Notes under the pieces: generated by a model | What the model was told of the DNA's origin: nothing | What the model saw: only the letters and a program-made list of their open reading frames with translations | Database searches by the model: none | Assembly (NCBI RefSeq): GCF_000376445.1 | Contig: NZ_AQXI01000001.1 | Span: 652,962 to 716,961, forward strand | Direction of reading: 5' to 3' | Source: Haladaptatus paucihalophilus DX253 | GTDB lineage: Archaea > Halobacteriota > Halobacteria > Halobacteriales > Haladaptataceae | Length of the DNA stretch: 64,000 nt | Position numbers and translations under genes: made by a program | In this document: positions 27,492 through 35,838 of the stretch, piece by piece | How positions within the stretch are numbered: the stretch's first letter is position 1 | Layout: each line of letters starts with the position of its first letter

Positions 27492-27935
27492 TTCGACGGG
27501 CGGTTCCGCGTCGACGATAACGAGTTTCCGTTTTCTGCCGCTCCGGTCGAACGCCGCCACCATCTCCGCGGTCCACGGCGGAACCGCGACCAACACCACC
27601 TCGTGTAAGTCGTCCGTCTGCGTGACTTCGAGGTGGCCTTGCGGGTGGGAGATAAACCTGCCCTGTGTCTGGCGGGCGGGAATCGAGAGGTCCATACCGA
27701 AGACGGCCGCGACCGACCCGCCCGTGTTCGGGGGATAAAAATGGGTGAACACCGGTGTCTCCGCTTCGAGATGGTCCGCGCCGTCCAACTCCTCGGCCGG
27801 GGTGATGGCCAGCGGGACGGTCAATTTTTCCGGCTCGGCGTCCGCGGCAAGTTCGAGGAGTGCGTCTCTCAATCCACGGGTGAGGAAGACCACGGTGGGC
27901 CATTCGTGTCGTATCGAGATAACAGCGTCGCCCAA
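27483..27935 (-). CDS. conserved haloarchaeal protein of unknown function
   Basis: A 150-residue protein. The middle segment PVFTHFYPPNTGGSVAAVFGMDLS and the end EMVAAFDRSGRKRKLVIVD suggest a compact alpha/beta fold, but I do not recognise a family. The codon use is haloarchaeal. It is convergent with the RHH regulator, overlapping it by nine bases, so mutual interference is possible but speculative. No membrane segment or signal peptide is present. Confidence 0.65.
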   Translation of the reverse strand: MGDAVISIRHEWPTVVFLTRGLRDALLELAADAEPEKLTVPLAITPAEELDGADHLEAETPVFTHFYPPNTGGSVAAVFGMDLSIPARQTQGRFISHPQGHLEVTQTDDLHEVVLVAVPPWTAEMVAAFDRSGRKRKLVIVDAEPPVELL

Positions 27936-28062
27936 CGACAGCCGGAAGTGATAATTTAATAACGATTTCCTTCTTACAATCTAGTGATAATATAATACCG
28001 ACAGTTCTTGGATATTTTTCATTATAATAATAGAAAATTTAATATACTATCGGATATGTCGT

Positions 28063-28203
28063 ATGGGTATGGAAGAAAACGAACTGACCACGTATCTGGC
28101 GGAGAACCCCCGTATGATCGGCGTACTGTTCGCTATCGTACTCATCCTTTCACAGGCCGGGAGTGCGGCAGGTGCCGTGTTGGGCGGTTCGACTGGAACG
28201 TAA
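28063..28203 (+). CDS. small membrane protein (DUF7503-like)
   Basis: A 46-residue protein: a short polar N-terminus (ENELTTYLAENPRM) and one hydrophobic helix (IGVLFAIVLILSQAGSAAG) ending in a glycine-rich tail. It resembles the tiny haloarchaeal DUF7503 proteins that often occur beside CHAT or signalling genes. ATG 28063 is used; ATG 28069 is also possible. It converges on the CHAT-domain gene that follows. Confidence 0.6.
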   Translation: MGMEENELTTYLAENPRMIGVLFAIVLILSQAGSAAGAVLGGSTGT

Positions 28204-28251
28204 ATCCGATTCTATTGATCGTTTTGTAGTAGCGTGTGGGCGAGTGAGACT

Positions 28252-30309
28252 CTACCCGAGCGTATCCACATCGAGGGAATAGCTCCACGTAAACCGTCCA
28301 TCGAGTCGGACCGGGACATCCTCCAAAGCGAGAAGTCGAGTGAGGGTGTCCTTATCCATTGTGAGCGTACTAAGAGACCCCGATGCCAGATATGATCGGT
28401 TCGTCTCGTCCAGACGTAAATTGACGAAGGCACCGATTCCCCCCTCGTTGGAAAGATACGTGATGGGTGTTACCTCGAACCTCTCTCCGTTCACCTCGAT
28501 ATCGAAAAGAACGGCCGCGATACTCTCAGTCTGAACGACGTTGATGCTCCCGTCTCCGACGACGGTGTACTGACCGCCGATGATGCTCCTGTCGCGGGCG
28601 ATGTCCAACGCCGCCCAGAGCGGGAACCCACGGTTCAACAACCGTGCCATCGTCTTGCCGACGCGAACCGCGCCGCTGTTTATGACGTCGTTCAGAGTGA
28701 CGACGCCGCCGATGGCTCCTGCCTCGATGAGCGCCATTCCCTGTTCGAACGACCGGCAAGCGTTGAGGAGGAACGCTTCGACGCCGATGTCGTCGAGTTC
28801 GGCTGCGTCCAACATCCCGTCACGACAGTTGAAACCTCCCTCGTCGATGTGACCGATGTAGTGGAGAAACTGCGTCTCGGATTCGAGGACGGAACGCAGT
28901 TCGGCGACGCTCAAATCGTGTTCGACGCTCACGTCGAACGGAAGGGTTCGTCCCGATCCGTACACTTCGTCCGCGAGGTTCCGTTCCTCGTCCATCTCGC
29001 GGTCGTTGCAGACGACGGTGATGGCTATCTCTCTGTCCGTGGTCGTGCGTTCGAGTCGGTTGTGAAACGCGTTTATGGTCGCTTTGCTCGCGCCGACCGG
29101 CGCGTCGTCGCCGACCCACACCTGTTCGAGCGAGTCGGTCTGCTCCGGTTCGACGAACGTACGCGGGTTCGACGTCGTTTCCGACGTGCTTCTGGTATTC
29201 CCCCGAACGAACTGTTCGACCGCCGGTACCTGTATCGCCGACGCGGACACTTCCGTCGCTCGCGGCGTTCGAATGGCGGCGAGGTCGTCCACGAGGAACG
29301 GAAGCATCTCGACGTTAGTTGCCGTCGAGGAGACGTGCGTGGTCAACTGCCAATCGGGGACGAGGTCCTCAAGCATCCCGTAGGGAATCGTGAGGTACGT
29401 TTCCAAGCGGTCATCCAGCGGGGCGTCGTACAGCGCCGCAAAATCGAGGTCGACCGTCGATTCGAGCGTTCGGCGTTCGTGGAGGTCGATGGGATACAGT
29501 CCTTCCGTCCGAGTCACGCAGTCGAGGAGGAACGTCTGTTTCAGCACCCGTTCGACCTCGCTTTCGAAATCCCGAGCGCCGCCGAGCGGGTGTTCGAAGT
29601 CGTCCGTGACGATTCGAGGGGAGTTGCCCGGAACGACCGTCGCACCGAGGTAGTACGCGAGCGAGGCGACGGGGAAAATCGATTCGTACGTGGGAGGCAC
29701 TTCGATGGTCACGCCCGTTTCGGGCGGTTGCAGGGCGTCCGGGACGCGGAGTTCGTCGCCGAGTTCGACGACCGGCGGATGCCCGCGGAGGGTGGGAAAC
29801 GACCGCTCTGGACTGGTCGTCTTCAACGCCGACCCGAACGTCGATATCGCCGCCATCATGTCCGTCGGGTCGCTCGTCGTCGTCACCGTTCCCGAAGGGC
29901 GTCGGTGGGATGACCGCCCACCGACGACGACGGTCGTCCTCGAACCGAACCGGAACGTGATGTCCTCGAACGTCGCACCGATGTCGAGCGATTCCTCGAC
30001 GTCGAGATACAGTTTGATCGGGGTACAGAGCTCGATGGTGTAGTTTCCCGACGGGAGCGCCTCGTTCGCCATCCCTTCGACGCTCGCCACCATCTCACCG
30101 GTCTCGTCGCGGACGTAGACGGCGGCCGGTGTCGGGAGCCGAAGGCCGCCGGTCGAGAGACAGACCGCGCGGTCGACGGGAAAACGAAACGAGTGAGTGT
30201 CGGCCGGGACAGGTCGAACCGCGTCGAACGTCTGAAGCGTGCACGTACGTCGTTCGATTTGGTCTCGAATTTCGATTCCGTCCGGACGGGAATCGAACGA
30301 AATAGTCAC
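28252..30309 (-). CDS. CHAT domain protein (caspase-like protease candidate)
   Basis: A 685-residue protein whose C-terminal half is a CHAT domain. The catalytic histidine is in FLHYIGHIDEGGF (about residue 486) and the cysteine in FLLNACRSFEQG (about 517), followed by GGVVTLNDVI and the closing helices. CHAT proteases are caspase relatives used in programmed cell death and phage-defence circuits. The N-terminal 400 residues are beta-rich with no TPR or NB-ARC seen. The start is GTG 30309, supported by an excellent ribosome-binding site. It lies downstream of an MBL-like gene on the same strand and converges on a DUF7503-like membrane protein gene. Its target is unknown. Confidence 0.8.
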   Translation of the reverse strand: MTISFDSRPDGIEIRDQIERRTCTLQTFDAVRPVPADTHSFRFPVDRAVCLSTGGLRLPTPAAVYVRDETGEMVASVEGMANEALPSGNYTIELCTPIKLYLDVEESLDIGATFEDITFRFGSRTTVVVGGRSSHRRPSGTVTTTSDPTDMMAAISTFGSALKTTSPERSFPTLRGHPPVVELGDELRVPDALQPPETGVTIEVPPTYESIFPVASLAYYLGATVVPGNSPRIVTDDFEHPLGGARDFESEVERVLKQTFLLDCVTRTEGLYPIDLHERRTLESTVDLDFAALYDAPLDDRLETYLTIPYGMLEDLVPDWQLTTHVSSTATNVEMLPFLVDDLAAIRTPRATEVSASAIQVPAVEQFVRGNTRSTSETTSNPRTFVEPEQTDSLEQVWVGDDAPVGASKATINAFHNRLERTTTDREIAITVVCNDREMDEERNLADEVYGSGRTLPFDVSVEHDLSVAELRSVLESETQFLHYIGHIDEGGFNCRDGMLDAAELDDIGVEAFLLNACRSFEQGMALIEAGAIGGVVTLNDVINSGAVRVGKTMARLLNRGFPLWAALDIARDRSIIGGQYTVVGDGSINVVQTESIAAVLFDIEVNGERFEVTPITYLSNEGGIGAFVNLRLDETNRSYLASGSLSTLTMDKDTLTRLLALEDVPVRLDGRFTWSYSLDVDTLG

Positions 30310-30311
30310 CG

Positions 30312-30321
30312 GATCACCTCT
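30312..30321 (-). promoter_or_regulatory. strong Shine-Dalgarno site deciding the GTG start
   Basis: On the minus strand this is gaggtgatcc, fully complementary to the archaeal 16S rRNA 3' end (ggatcacctc). The core lies five to six bases before GTG 30309, which makes that codon the start of the CHAT protein although no ATG is near. Confidence 0.7.
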
Positions 30322-30418
30322 ACAACCAGAGGGGAAAAATTCCGGCGCTCATGGCACATGCGTCGTTCATATCGAGCAAATGCTAAAAAACTATCGGCAA
30401 TCTGTAATTCTTGTGGTA

Positions 30419-31093
30419 TCACGACGATACAAATCCGCGGACGGTCTTCGCCAGCAACGAGGGGAATCGTCTGCGAGACCCGTCGAGCGCATCCGCGAGG
30501 ACGACCGTGGCATCGTCGAAGATACCGGGGCCATGTCCGACGAGGACCCGCTCGGGCGTCAACCCGCGGAGTTCGTTCGGCGGTAGGAGTCGAACCATCG
30601 GATGGACGCCCAGTCGCTCGCGACCGGTTCGGAAGTAGTCGGCGGTGCCGACGGATTCGGGGACGACGAGCGTTCCGTTCGTCTCGTCGTACAGCGCGGC
30701 TTCCTGCCACGCCGGGTTATCGACCAGTCGAAGCACGCGCAGTCCGGTGTCGGCGAGCGTCGTCTCGAACCGTCGGACCGGAACCCCGCTCACGCTCCGT
30801 CGGACCCACGTCGGAAGGTACACCGGCACATCGTGTCGCTGTGCGATTTCCTTGGCATCGCGGGTGTGGCGGTCGAGAAGGACGACGACGCCCGCGACCG
30901 TTCCGAACTCGGCGAACAGGTCGTCGATGCCCGGCGCATCGACCGGGTCGATAACCCAGACGTCGTCGTCGATGGCGAGCGCGTGGCTCGCTCGCTCCAT
31001 CGTTTCCTCCGGGTGTGCGAGCCAGCCGACGCCGCCGTCCCAGCGGTCGATTTCCCGATATTCCGTAGGGGACTCGGCTTCTTTCAGTGGCAT
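30419..31093 (-). CDS. metallo-beta-lactamase-fold-like protein with degenerate metal site
   Basis: A 224-residue protein whose layout follows the MBL fold: ALAIDDDVWVIDPVDAPG (early strand pair), GVVVLLDRHTRDA where active enzymes have HxHxDH, and RVLVGHGPGIFDD near the end, which keeps the late GHG motif. The changed first motif suggests lost or altered metal binding. It may be a ligand-binding or structural relative of glyoxalase II-like proteins. It sits 110 bases upstream of the CHAT gene on the same strand. Confidence 0.7.
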   Translation of the reverse strand: MPLKEAESPTEYREIDRWDGGVGWLAHPEETMERASHALAIDDDVWVIDPVDAPGIDDLFAEFGTVAGVVVLLDRHTRDAKEIAQRHDVPVYLPTWVRRSVSGVPVRRFETTLADTGLRVLRLVDNPAWQEAALYDETNGTLVVPESVGTADYFRTGRERLGVHPMVRLLPPNELRGLTPERVLVGHGPGIFDDATVVLADALDGSRRRFPSLLAKTVRGFVSS

Positions 31094-31161
31094 ACTCTCA
31101 CTAGTCGGTCAACGCGCATAAATCGACGGGGCAACGATTCCGTCCCCCGACGGCGACGGCA

Positions 31162-31953
31162 CTACGTGAGGTCCGTCTCCATCGACTCGACGTACTCGGC
31201 GGCGGGTTCCGCGTCGGCCCAGACGGCCTCGAACAGTTCGTTTCCCTTTCGACGTGCGCGGTCGGTCTCGACGACGAACTCGGTCTGCGTATCGTAGGAC
31301 CCGTCCAGCAGCGGGAGCGAGAGCAACAGGCCGTCGTCGGTCACCGTCAGCGCGAACGAAGTGTCGGCCACGCGAACGTTCAGGTCTTCGTCTACCGTGG
31401 CGTCCGTGGTCGCGAGGAGGGAGTGAAGGACGTCCGTCGCCAGTACGAGCCGCGCGTCGCCGTCCCCGTCGAGGAGCGCATCGGAGTATCGCTCGTTGAA
31501 AATGGGCGCGATGACGGACGCGGAAGTCGTCGTTTCGAGTCGCCGTTCCACCTCGCGGACGGCCCGCGACGGATGGGTGTCGGTCGCGCGAATGACGGTT
31601 CCACCGGTGAGGTCGGCAATACGAAGCAAATCGGAGGAGGGCAACGCGGTGACGTCGTGTCGTTTCCAGTAGTCGATGTCGATTCGAAGTACTCGTTCCG
31701 TCTTCCGCTGTTCGCGGACGAGCGCGGATACGACCGAGCCGGTTCCGGTCGGTGCCCACCGTTTGGTGCGTGGCGAGTGAATCAGCCCGCGATTTTCCAA
31801 TTCCGTGAGGGCGTTGTAGACGGCGGATTCGCTCGCCAAATCCCGGTTCAACAGCGCGCGTGTCGTTTCAGAACCGTCGACGATTGCCTGTAAGACTGCT
31901 GTCCGTGCTCCGGACCGGAGAACGTACTCGGTGAGGGACTGTTGGTGCTCCAT
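31162..31953 (-). CDS. winged-helix regulator of the FilR1 type
   Basis: A 263-residue transcription factor. Residues 1-80 form a winged helix (LRSGARTAVLQAIVDG … SESAVYNALTELENRGLI). The rest matches the FilR1/DUF1724 ligand-binding region found in methanogen and haloarchaeal regulators (VIAPIFNERYSDALLDGD, a typical stretch). Such proteins sense small molecules or cell-surface states; targets are unknown. It lies about 70 bases upstream of the MBL-like gene on the same strand, so it may control that gene or itself. Confidence 0.8.
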   Translation of the reverse strand: MEHQQSLTEYVLRSGARTAVLQAIVDGSETTRALLNRDLASESAVYNALTELENRGLIHSPRTKRWAPTGTGSVVSALVREQRKTERVLRIDIDYWKRHDVTALPSSDLLRIADLTGGTVIRATDTHPSRAVREVERRLETTTSASVIAPIFNERYSDALLDGDGDARLVLATDVLHSLLATTDATVDEDLNVRVADTSFALTVTDDGLLLSLPLLDGSYDTQTEFVVETDRARRKGNELFEAVWADAEPAAEYVESMETDLT

Positions 31954-32188
31954 GGCGGCAGTTCCCTATACACCCATTGGATTCTTTTCACTATCGTTCT
32001 TGGGCAACTGACTATCAAATTCCATATCAATTGGAGCAATCTACTCAAAATGCAAATTTCTGGAATCTAGAATGGAATTTTTATATACTGTTGGTGTATT
32101 TTTGCCGATTGGGCCACCCTGTGGTCCCCCCTGACGTACATCACGAACGGTGATACCCCACCGTTTCCCTCCGAGGTGCAGGCAGTTC

Positions 32189-32479
32189 TCAGAGTCTGCT
32201 CGTATCGATTTCGATACCGGGTGGCGAGATGATGAGGAACTCCCGAAAGTGCACCAAATTTCCGCCCTGTTTTTTCACCGCCGGTGCGAGGTCGGCCGCG
32301 AGCTCGGTGAGGTCGCCGTCGACCGCGAGGACGAGGACGTGTCCGCGTTCGACTGCATCGAGGCGTTCCGCGATAGCCGTGGTCCCGTCGAGGACACCGA
32401 GGATGACGCGCTCGTTCTCGTCGAATTCGATCTCCTGTTCGGCCGCCTGTAGGTCCAAGTCGAACCCCGAATCGTTCAT
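32189..32479 (-). CDS. conserved haloarchaeal protein (DUF5779-like)
   Basis: A 96-residue acidic alpha/beta protein. The pattern LQAAEQEIEFDENERVILG and GHVLVLAVDGDLTELAADLA is like the haloarchaeal DUF5779 family (assignment from memory). A C-terminal REFLIISPPGIEIDTSRL strand follows. The start used is ATG 32479. It lies 47 bases downstream of the ferritin-like gene on the same strand and may be co-transcribed. Function unknown. Confidence 0.65.
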   Translation of the reverse strand: MNDSGFDLDLQAAEQEIEFDENERVILGVLDGTTAIAERLDAVERGHVLVLAVDGDLTELAADLAPAVKKQGGNLVHFREFLIISPPGIEIDTSRL

Positions 32480-32526
32480 GCCGGTACCTCTCATCCCCCC
32501 GAGAAAAATCCTTGCCTTGGTTCGGT

Positions 32527-32982
32527 TCAGTTGTCGTATTCGCGCTTGAATCCGCGGAACTCCGTGCGGTGGGCCTCCTCGTCGGCGAGGATGGTAACAC
32601 CGAGGTCTTCAGTCACGGGGTCGTCCGCATCTCGCGCCGCTGATATGACGTTTCGATACGTCGAAATGGCATCCTCCTCCGCTTCGAGGACGCCGTCGAT
32701 AACCGACAGGACGTCGGTGCTGTCTTCCGGCGGTTGCAAGCCTTCCTGCCGCGCCTCGAAATCGTAGGACGCCGGTGGGCGCTCGTCCAACTGTTTGAGC
32801 CGTTGGCCGATCATCTCCGCGTGCCCCAACTCCTCCTGGATATCCGTCTCCAGGCTCTCTCGTACCTCTTCCGCGCTCACGCCTTCGAGGACGATGGAGT
32901 TCGTCAGGTAGTTCATCACGGTTTCTATCTCGTCGCTGTACGCCTTTCGAAGGAGGTCCGTTACTTCATCGTTCGTCATCAT
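32527..32982 (-). CDS. ferritin-like diiron protein
   Basis: A 151-residue four-helix-bundle protein. Diiron ligands expected for the ferritin/Dps/rubrerythrin superfamily are present: Glu in YSDEIETVMNY, EELGHAEM in helix 2, EAEEDAISTYRNV in helix 3 and ADEEAHRTEF in helix 4. It may store iron or consume peroxide in the cytoplasm. Starts at 32982 or 32979 are equivalent; a further ATG at 32997 is less likely. It is similar to haloarchaeal proteins annotated as ferritin-like or bacterioferritin-related. Confidence 0.85.
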   Translation of the reverse strand: MMTNDEVTDLLRKAYSDEIETVMNYLTNSIVLEGVSAEEVRESLETDIQEELGHAEMIGQRLKQLDERPPASYDFEARQEGLQPPEDSTDVLSVIDGVLEAEEDAISTYRNVISAARDADDPVTEDLGVTILADEEAHRTEFRGFKREYDN

Positions 32983-33088
32983 TCGGGAGTACGACACGAA
33001 CCCTCCTTACGATTGTGGCGAACGAGGGTGGCAACGGTTGCCTCGCACACAACGGTTATATGCCTTGACACACATTAGCACGGTAGCG

Positions 33089-33169
33089 ATGGAACAGTAT
33101 GTCAAACATTCGCATACGAACGTTGCGGGCGGCGCTGTCGTCGGCACGATTCTCATCGTAGGGGTCTGA
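33089..33169 (+). CDS. possible 26-residue hydrophobic micro-protein
   Basis: The ATG at 33089 opens 26 codons ending in a small hydrophobic stretch (VAGGAVVGTILIVGV). A TATA-like gttatat is centred near 33058, which would place transcription start about five bases before the ATG, a normal haloarchaeal arrangement. Nothing else supports it, so it may equally be a non-coding transcript. Confidence 0.35.
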   Translation: MEQYVKHSHTNVAGGAVVGTILIVGV

Positions 33170-33278
33170 CCCCTACACATTCACACCATCGAATCCTCGA
33201 ATCGATACCGAATAGAGCCGACCGTGCAACGTACTGCGAACCACCGAAACCGAGACGAACGACACCAACGACCGATAC

Positions 33279-33434
33279 ATGACGGACGAAAACTCGACAC
33301 GACGACCGACGAACCGAGACCGACCGAAAAAGACGATGGCGGACATCAGCCACACACCGCCCTACGAAGCGCCGGACGCGAACCGCGTGTTCGAACGCGG
33401 CGGCGAGCTGCTGACTGACGAACGCCGTCCGTGA
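33279..33434 (+). CDS. small hypothetical protein
   Basis: A 51-residue frame. The first 18 residues are polar and Arg/Thr-rich; the second part, MADISHTPPYEAPDANRVFE, looks conserved-like and could itself be the true start. I do not recognise a family and there is no metal or membrane motif. It is convergent with the DUF7563-like gene. Confidence 0.45.
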   Translation: MTDENSTRRPTNRDRPKKTMADISHTPPYEAPDANRVFERGGELLTDERRP

Positions 33435-33528
33435 GCACCTGAATCGGAAAAAGAGACCGCCTGGTTTTTCTCCCGTCCCCCATTTCCTGTCCGACCCGGT
33501 TCCCCGTCCCCCAGCGTCGACGCCGCGC

Positions 33529-33762
33529 TCAGCGGATCGGTTCTCGGCCGCCGACGAGCTTGGACGTGTCGACGAACTCCGCCCGCGCACCGCCCTTCTT
33601 GACTTCGGTCGCCGTCATACATTCGAGGCACCCGAAGACCTCGTTCTCGTTGTTTCCGAACACGCGGGCGAAATCGCGGGTCACGAAGGAACCGCAACTT
33701 CGACATCGGTTTTCGGCCACAGTGTCGCTTCCACTGGCAATCTGGCTGTTTGTCGTTGTCAT
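33529..33762 (-). CDS. small zinc-ribbon protein (DUF7563-like)
   Basis: A 77-residue protein with CRSCGSFVTRDFARVFG and GCLECMTA, two CxxC knuckles as in haloarchaeal DUF7563 proteins. The C-terminus (KGGARAEFVDTSKLVGG) is extended. The ATG at 33762 is preferred over upstream in-frame codons because the preceding residues have poor composition. Function unknown; DNA or protein binding is possible. Confidence 0.7.
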   Translation of the reverse strand: MTTTNSQIASGSDTVAENRCRSCGSFVTRDFARVFGNNENEVFGCLECMTATEVKKGGARAEFVDTSKLVGGREPIR

Positions 33763-33987
33763 GCTGAACCTCGTCGGTACGACTAACATCAGTGTGGGTA
33801 CTTTGTTATCCGGTGACTGTCGGGGCGAAACCAACCACTGTCGTCTGGAAAGACAACTCTACGATTCCGGTAACGACCGGTTACTCGGGCGATACGGCGG
33901 ACTTCTCCGTTCGAGAAGACCGTAACGACGGCGGGAAATTCGGACCGGCCTATGCTTTAATGATTGTCCAAGGGGTAGAGAACATCG

Positions 33988-34143
33988 ATGCCCAAGATAA
34001 CACTCGACGAGGAGACCGTCTCCCGCCTCGACAGCCTGCGCGTCGAAGACGAATCCTACGACGAGATCATCAACGAACTCATCAACATCTACGAAGCGGA
34101 GGAGATGACGCTTTTCCACGGCGGCGATTATTCGAGCGACTGA
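33988..34143 (+). CDS. small DUF7557-like (antitoxin VapB-like) protein
   Basis: A 51-residue protein beginning MPKITLDEETVSRLDSLRVE and continuing DESYDEIINELINIYEAEE, a strand plus two helices as in RHH-type VapB-like proteins common in haloarchaea. A TATA-like ctttaatg near 33959 places transcription start within a few bases of the ATG. No toxin gene lies next to it. Confidence 0.75.
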   Translation: MPKITLDEETVSRLDSLRVEDESYDEIINELINIYEAEEMTLFHGGDYSSD

Positions 34144-34149
34144 ATCGCG

Positions 34150-34743
34150 TCAGTCATCGCGCCGAGCGAGAACCGTCTCACCCGCGCGCACGCGCTGACC
34201 GTTTCTTACTTCTACGTCCGCCGCGTCGAACGACGCCGGAAGGAGCACGTCCGCTCGACTGCCGAACGCGATGTGGCCCAATCGCTCTCCCCGCGCGAGT
34301 TCGTCGCCCGATTCGACGTACGGATGGATTCGCCGGGCGAACGCACCCGCGATAAGCGTCAGATCGCACGTCGAAAGGCCGATGTGGACCTTCTCGTTGT
34401 TGTCCGACTCCTTGCTGAACGCGGGACGGTGGGTACCCGGTTCGTGTTCGACCGATTCGACGCGCCCCGACAGCGGCGCGCGGTTGACGTGCACGTCCGT
34501 CACGTTCATGAACACGCCGACTCGGACGCGGTTTCCTTCCTCGCGGATCACCGAGACGCGGCCGTCCGCGGGCGAGAGGACGCCGTCCGACGGCGGAGAA
34601 CGGTCCGGGTCGCGGAAGAAGAGCAGGACGGCACCGCCGAGCGCGAGCGCCGCGAGCGTGGCGAGCGGCGAGAGCAATCCGAGCGGCCCAGCGAGCAGGA
34701 ACGGCGGCGCGGCGTATCGCCACGCGCCGGGTGCGACCTCCAT
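34150..34743 (-). CDS. psd: archaetidylserine (phosphatidylserine) decarboxylase
   Basis: A 197-residue pyruvoyl-dependent decarboxylase proenzyme that turns archaetidylserine into archaetidylethanolamine. Evidence: two N-terminal hydrophobic helices (about residues 8-42), FFRDPDRSPP, SPADGRVSVI, the FMNVTDVHVNRAP motif, and the self-cleavage site AFGSRADV with Ser162 expected to become the pyruvoyl group. The short archaeal (PSD-B type II) length is normal. Its ATG overlaps the upstream gene's stop (ATGA), so the two are coupled. Confidence 0.9.
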   Translation of the reverse strand: MEVAPGAWRYAAPPFLLAGPLGLLSPLATLAALALGGAVLLFFRDPDRSPPSDGVLSPADGRVSVIREEGNRVRVGVFMNVTDVHVNRAPLSGRVESVEHEPGTHRPAFSKESDNNEKVHIGLSTCDLTLIAGAFARRIHPYVESGDELARGERLGHIAFGSRADVLLPASFDAADVEVRNGQRVRAGETVLARRDD

Positions 34744-35192
34744 CACTCCTGAACCGCACTTCTGACGCGCGCCCACTTCCCGGTCGATTCGAGGCGCGTC
34801 TGGAGTTCGTCGGCGTACCGTTGTGCCAACCCCTCGGCCGCGGCGAGTCGCTCCTCGTCGACGCCGCTCCCGCCACCGCCGCCCAGTCCGAGCGCGTCCT
34901 TGACCGACCCGAAGACGCCCCGTCCTTCCTTCTTGGACGACTTCCCCGTCATGGAGTTCATCTGCGACTGGATGTTCTCCATCTCGGGCATCACCTGTTT
35001 CACCTTGCTCGTGTCGGCGACGAGCTTCGCGCGCTCGTCGTCCTCGGGGTGTTCGATGTCGAACTCGACCGCGGTCATCACCAGTCCCCACTCCTGGCGC
35101 GAGAATTGGGAGTCGGCGACTTCCTGTGCGAACTCCCTATCGACCGCCATCCTGTCCCCCACTATCATGTCCGTCCACCGTTGTCCGCTCAT
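34743..35192 (-). CDS. DUF5799 family protein
   Basis: A 149-residue haloarchaeal protein. The start SGQRWTDMIVGDRMAVDREF and QEWGLVMTAVEFDIE match the DUF5799 pattern. A central helix-rich part contains MENIQSQMNSMTGKS and a poly-glycine hinge (GLGGGGGSG) before a C-terminal helix. The start ATG 35192 is supported by this conserved N-terminus. It is coupled to the decarboxylase gene by a four-base overlap, suggesting a membrane-lipid context, but the function is unknown. Confidence 0.75.
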   Translation of the reverse strand: MSGQRWTDMIVGDRMAVDREFAQEVADSQFSRQEWGLVMTAVEFDIEHPEDDERAKLVADTSKVKQVMPEMENIQSQMNSMTGKSSKKEGRGVFGSVKDALGLGGGGGSGVDEERLAAAEGLAQRYADELQTRLESTGKWARVRSAVQE

Positions 35193-35397
35193 AGGTGACA
35201 GTGATATGGCGCGAGACTTGGTAGTTTCGTCTGCGCGAACGACGAACGGGACGGACCGTCGAGAGGGGACGAGACCCGCCGAAGATGGCGAAAACACGCC
35301 GGTAGGGAGTTCCTACGGTCGGTGATTCGGTTCGTAATGGCTGCTTTCCGATGGGAGACGTGTCGAAATCAAAACGGGGAGAACGGCGCTGTGCGGG

Positions 35398-35673
35398 TCA
35401 GTCGTAGGGATAGCGCGCCTGATTGCCACAGTCACACGTAATGACGACGTGGCCGTCCTGCAGTCGGACCCGTGCGTTCTTTCCGGGACGGAGATAGGCG
35501 TCACAGGCGTCGCAGGTGAATCGTTTGAACTGCTGTGGGAGCGAAAGGCGGTGTCGCTCGGCGATTCGTCTGGCGAGGCGGACGTACTCCCGCGCTCGGT
35601 CGTCGTTACACTCTGCGGTGGCGTCCCGTGCAAGTACTTCGAGACGCTCTATTCGCTCTTGAGCTACTGTCAT
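35398..35673 (-). CDS. rnp4: ribonuclease P protein component 4
   Basis: A 91-residue archaeal Rpp21/Rpr2 homologue. Two N-terminal helices (ERIERLEVLARDATAECN and YVRLARRIAERHRLSLP) precede a zinc ribbon with CDACDAYL and CDCGNQARYPY. It binds the RNase P RNA and helps remove 5' leaders from tRNA precursors. The ATG at 35673 agrees with family length; the longer upstream frame is not used. Confidence 0.9.
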   Translation of the reverse strand: MTVAQERIERLEVLARDATAECNDDRAREYVRLARRIAERHRLSLPQQFKRFTCDACDAYLRPGKNARVRLQDGHVVITCDCGNQARYPYD

Positions 35674-35838
35674 TCGGAATGGGGGGGTGGGGGGTTTCCG
35701 GGGCGAGACAGGACAAGGATAGAAATCGTTCCTGTATTGCCCCATGCGAGTCATGCTCGTATGGGAACAAATACTTTGCGGTCGTTCAATGAGTCCTTTC
35801 CGAAAGGAGTAATTGGGCGCTATGCCATTTCCCCCGCA

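Noticed and set aside
27282-27935. Toxin-antitoxin pair (RHH plus convergent gene)
   Set aside because: The genes are convergent and overlap at their 3' ends, whereas toxin-antitoxin pairs are co-directional; the second protein shows no toxin motif.
34150-35091. 313-residue form of the decarboxylase
   Set aside because: The extra N-terminus is an Arg-rich shadow of the DUF5799 gene; ATG 34743, overlapping that gene's stop, gives the normal family length.
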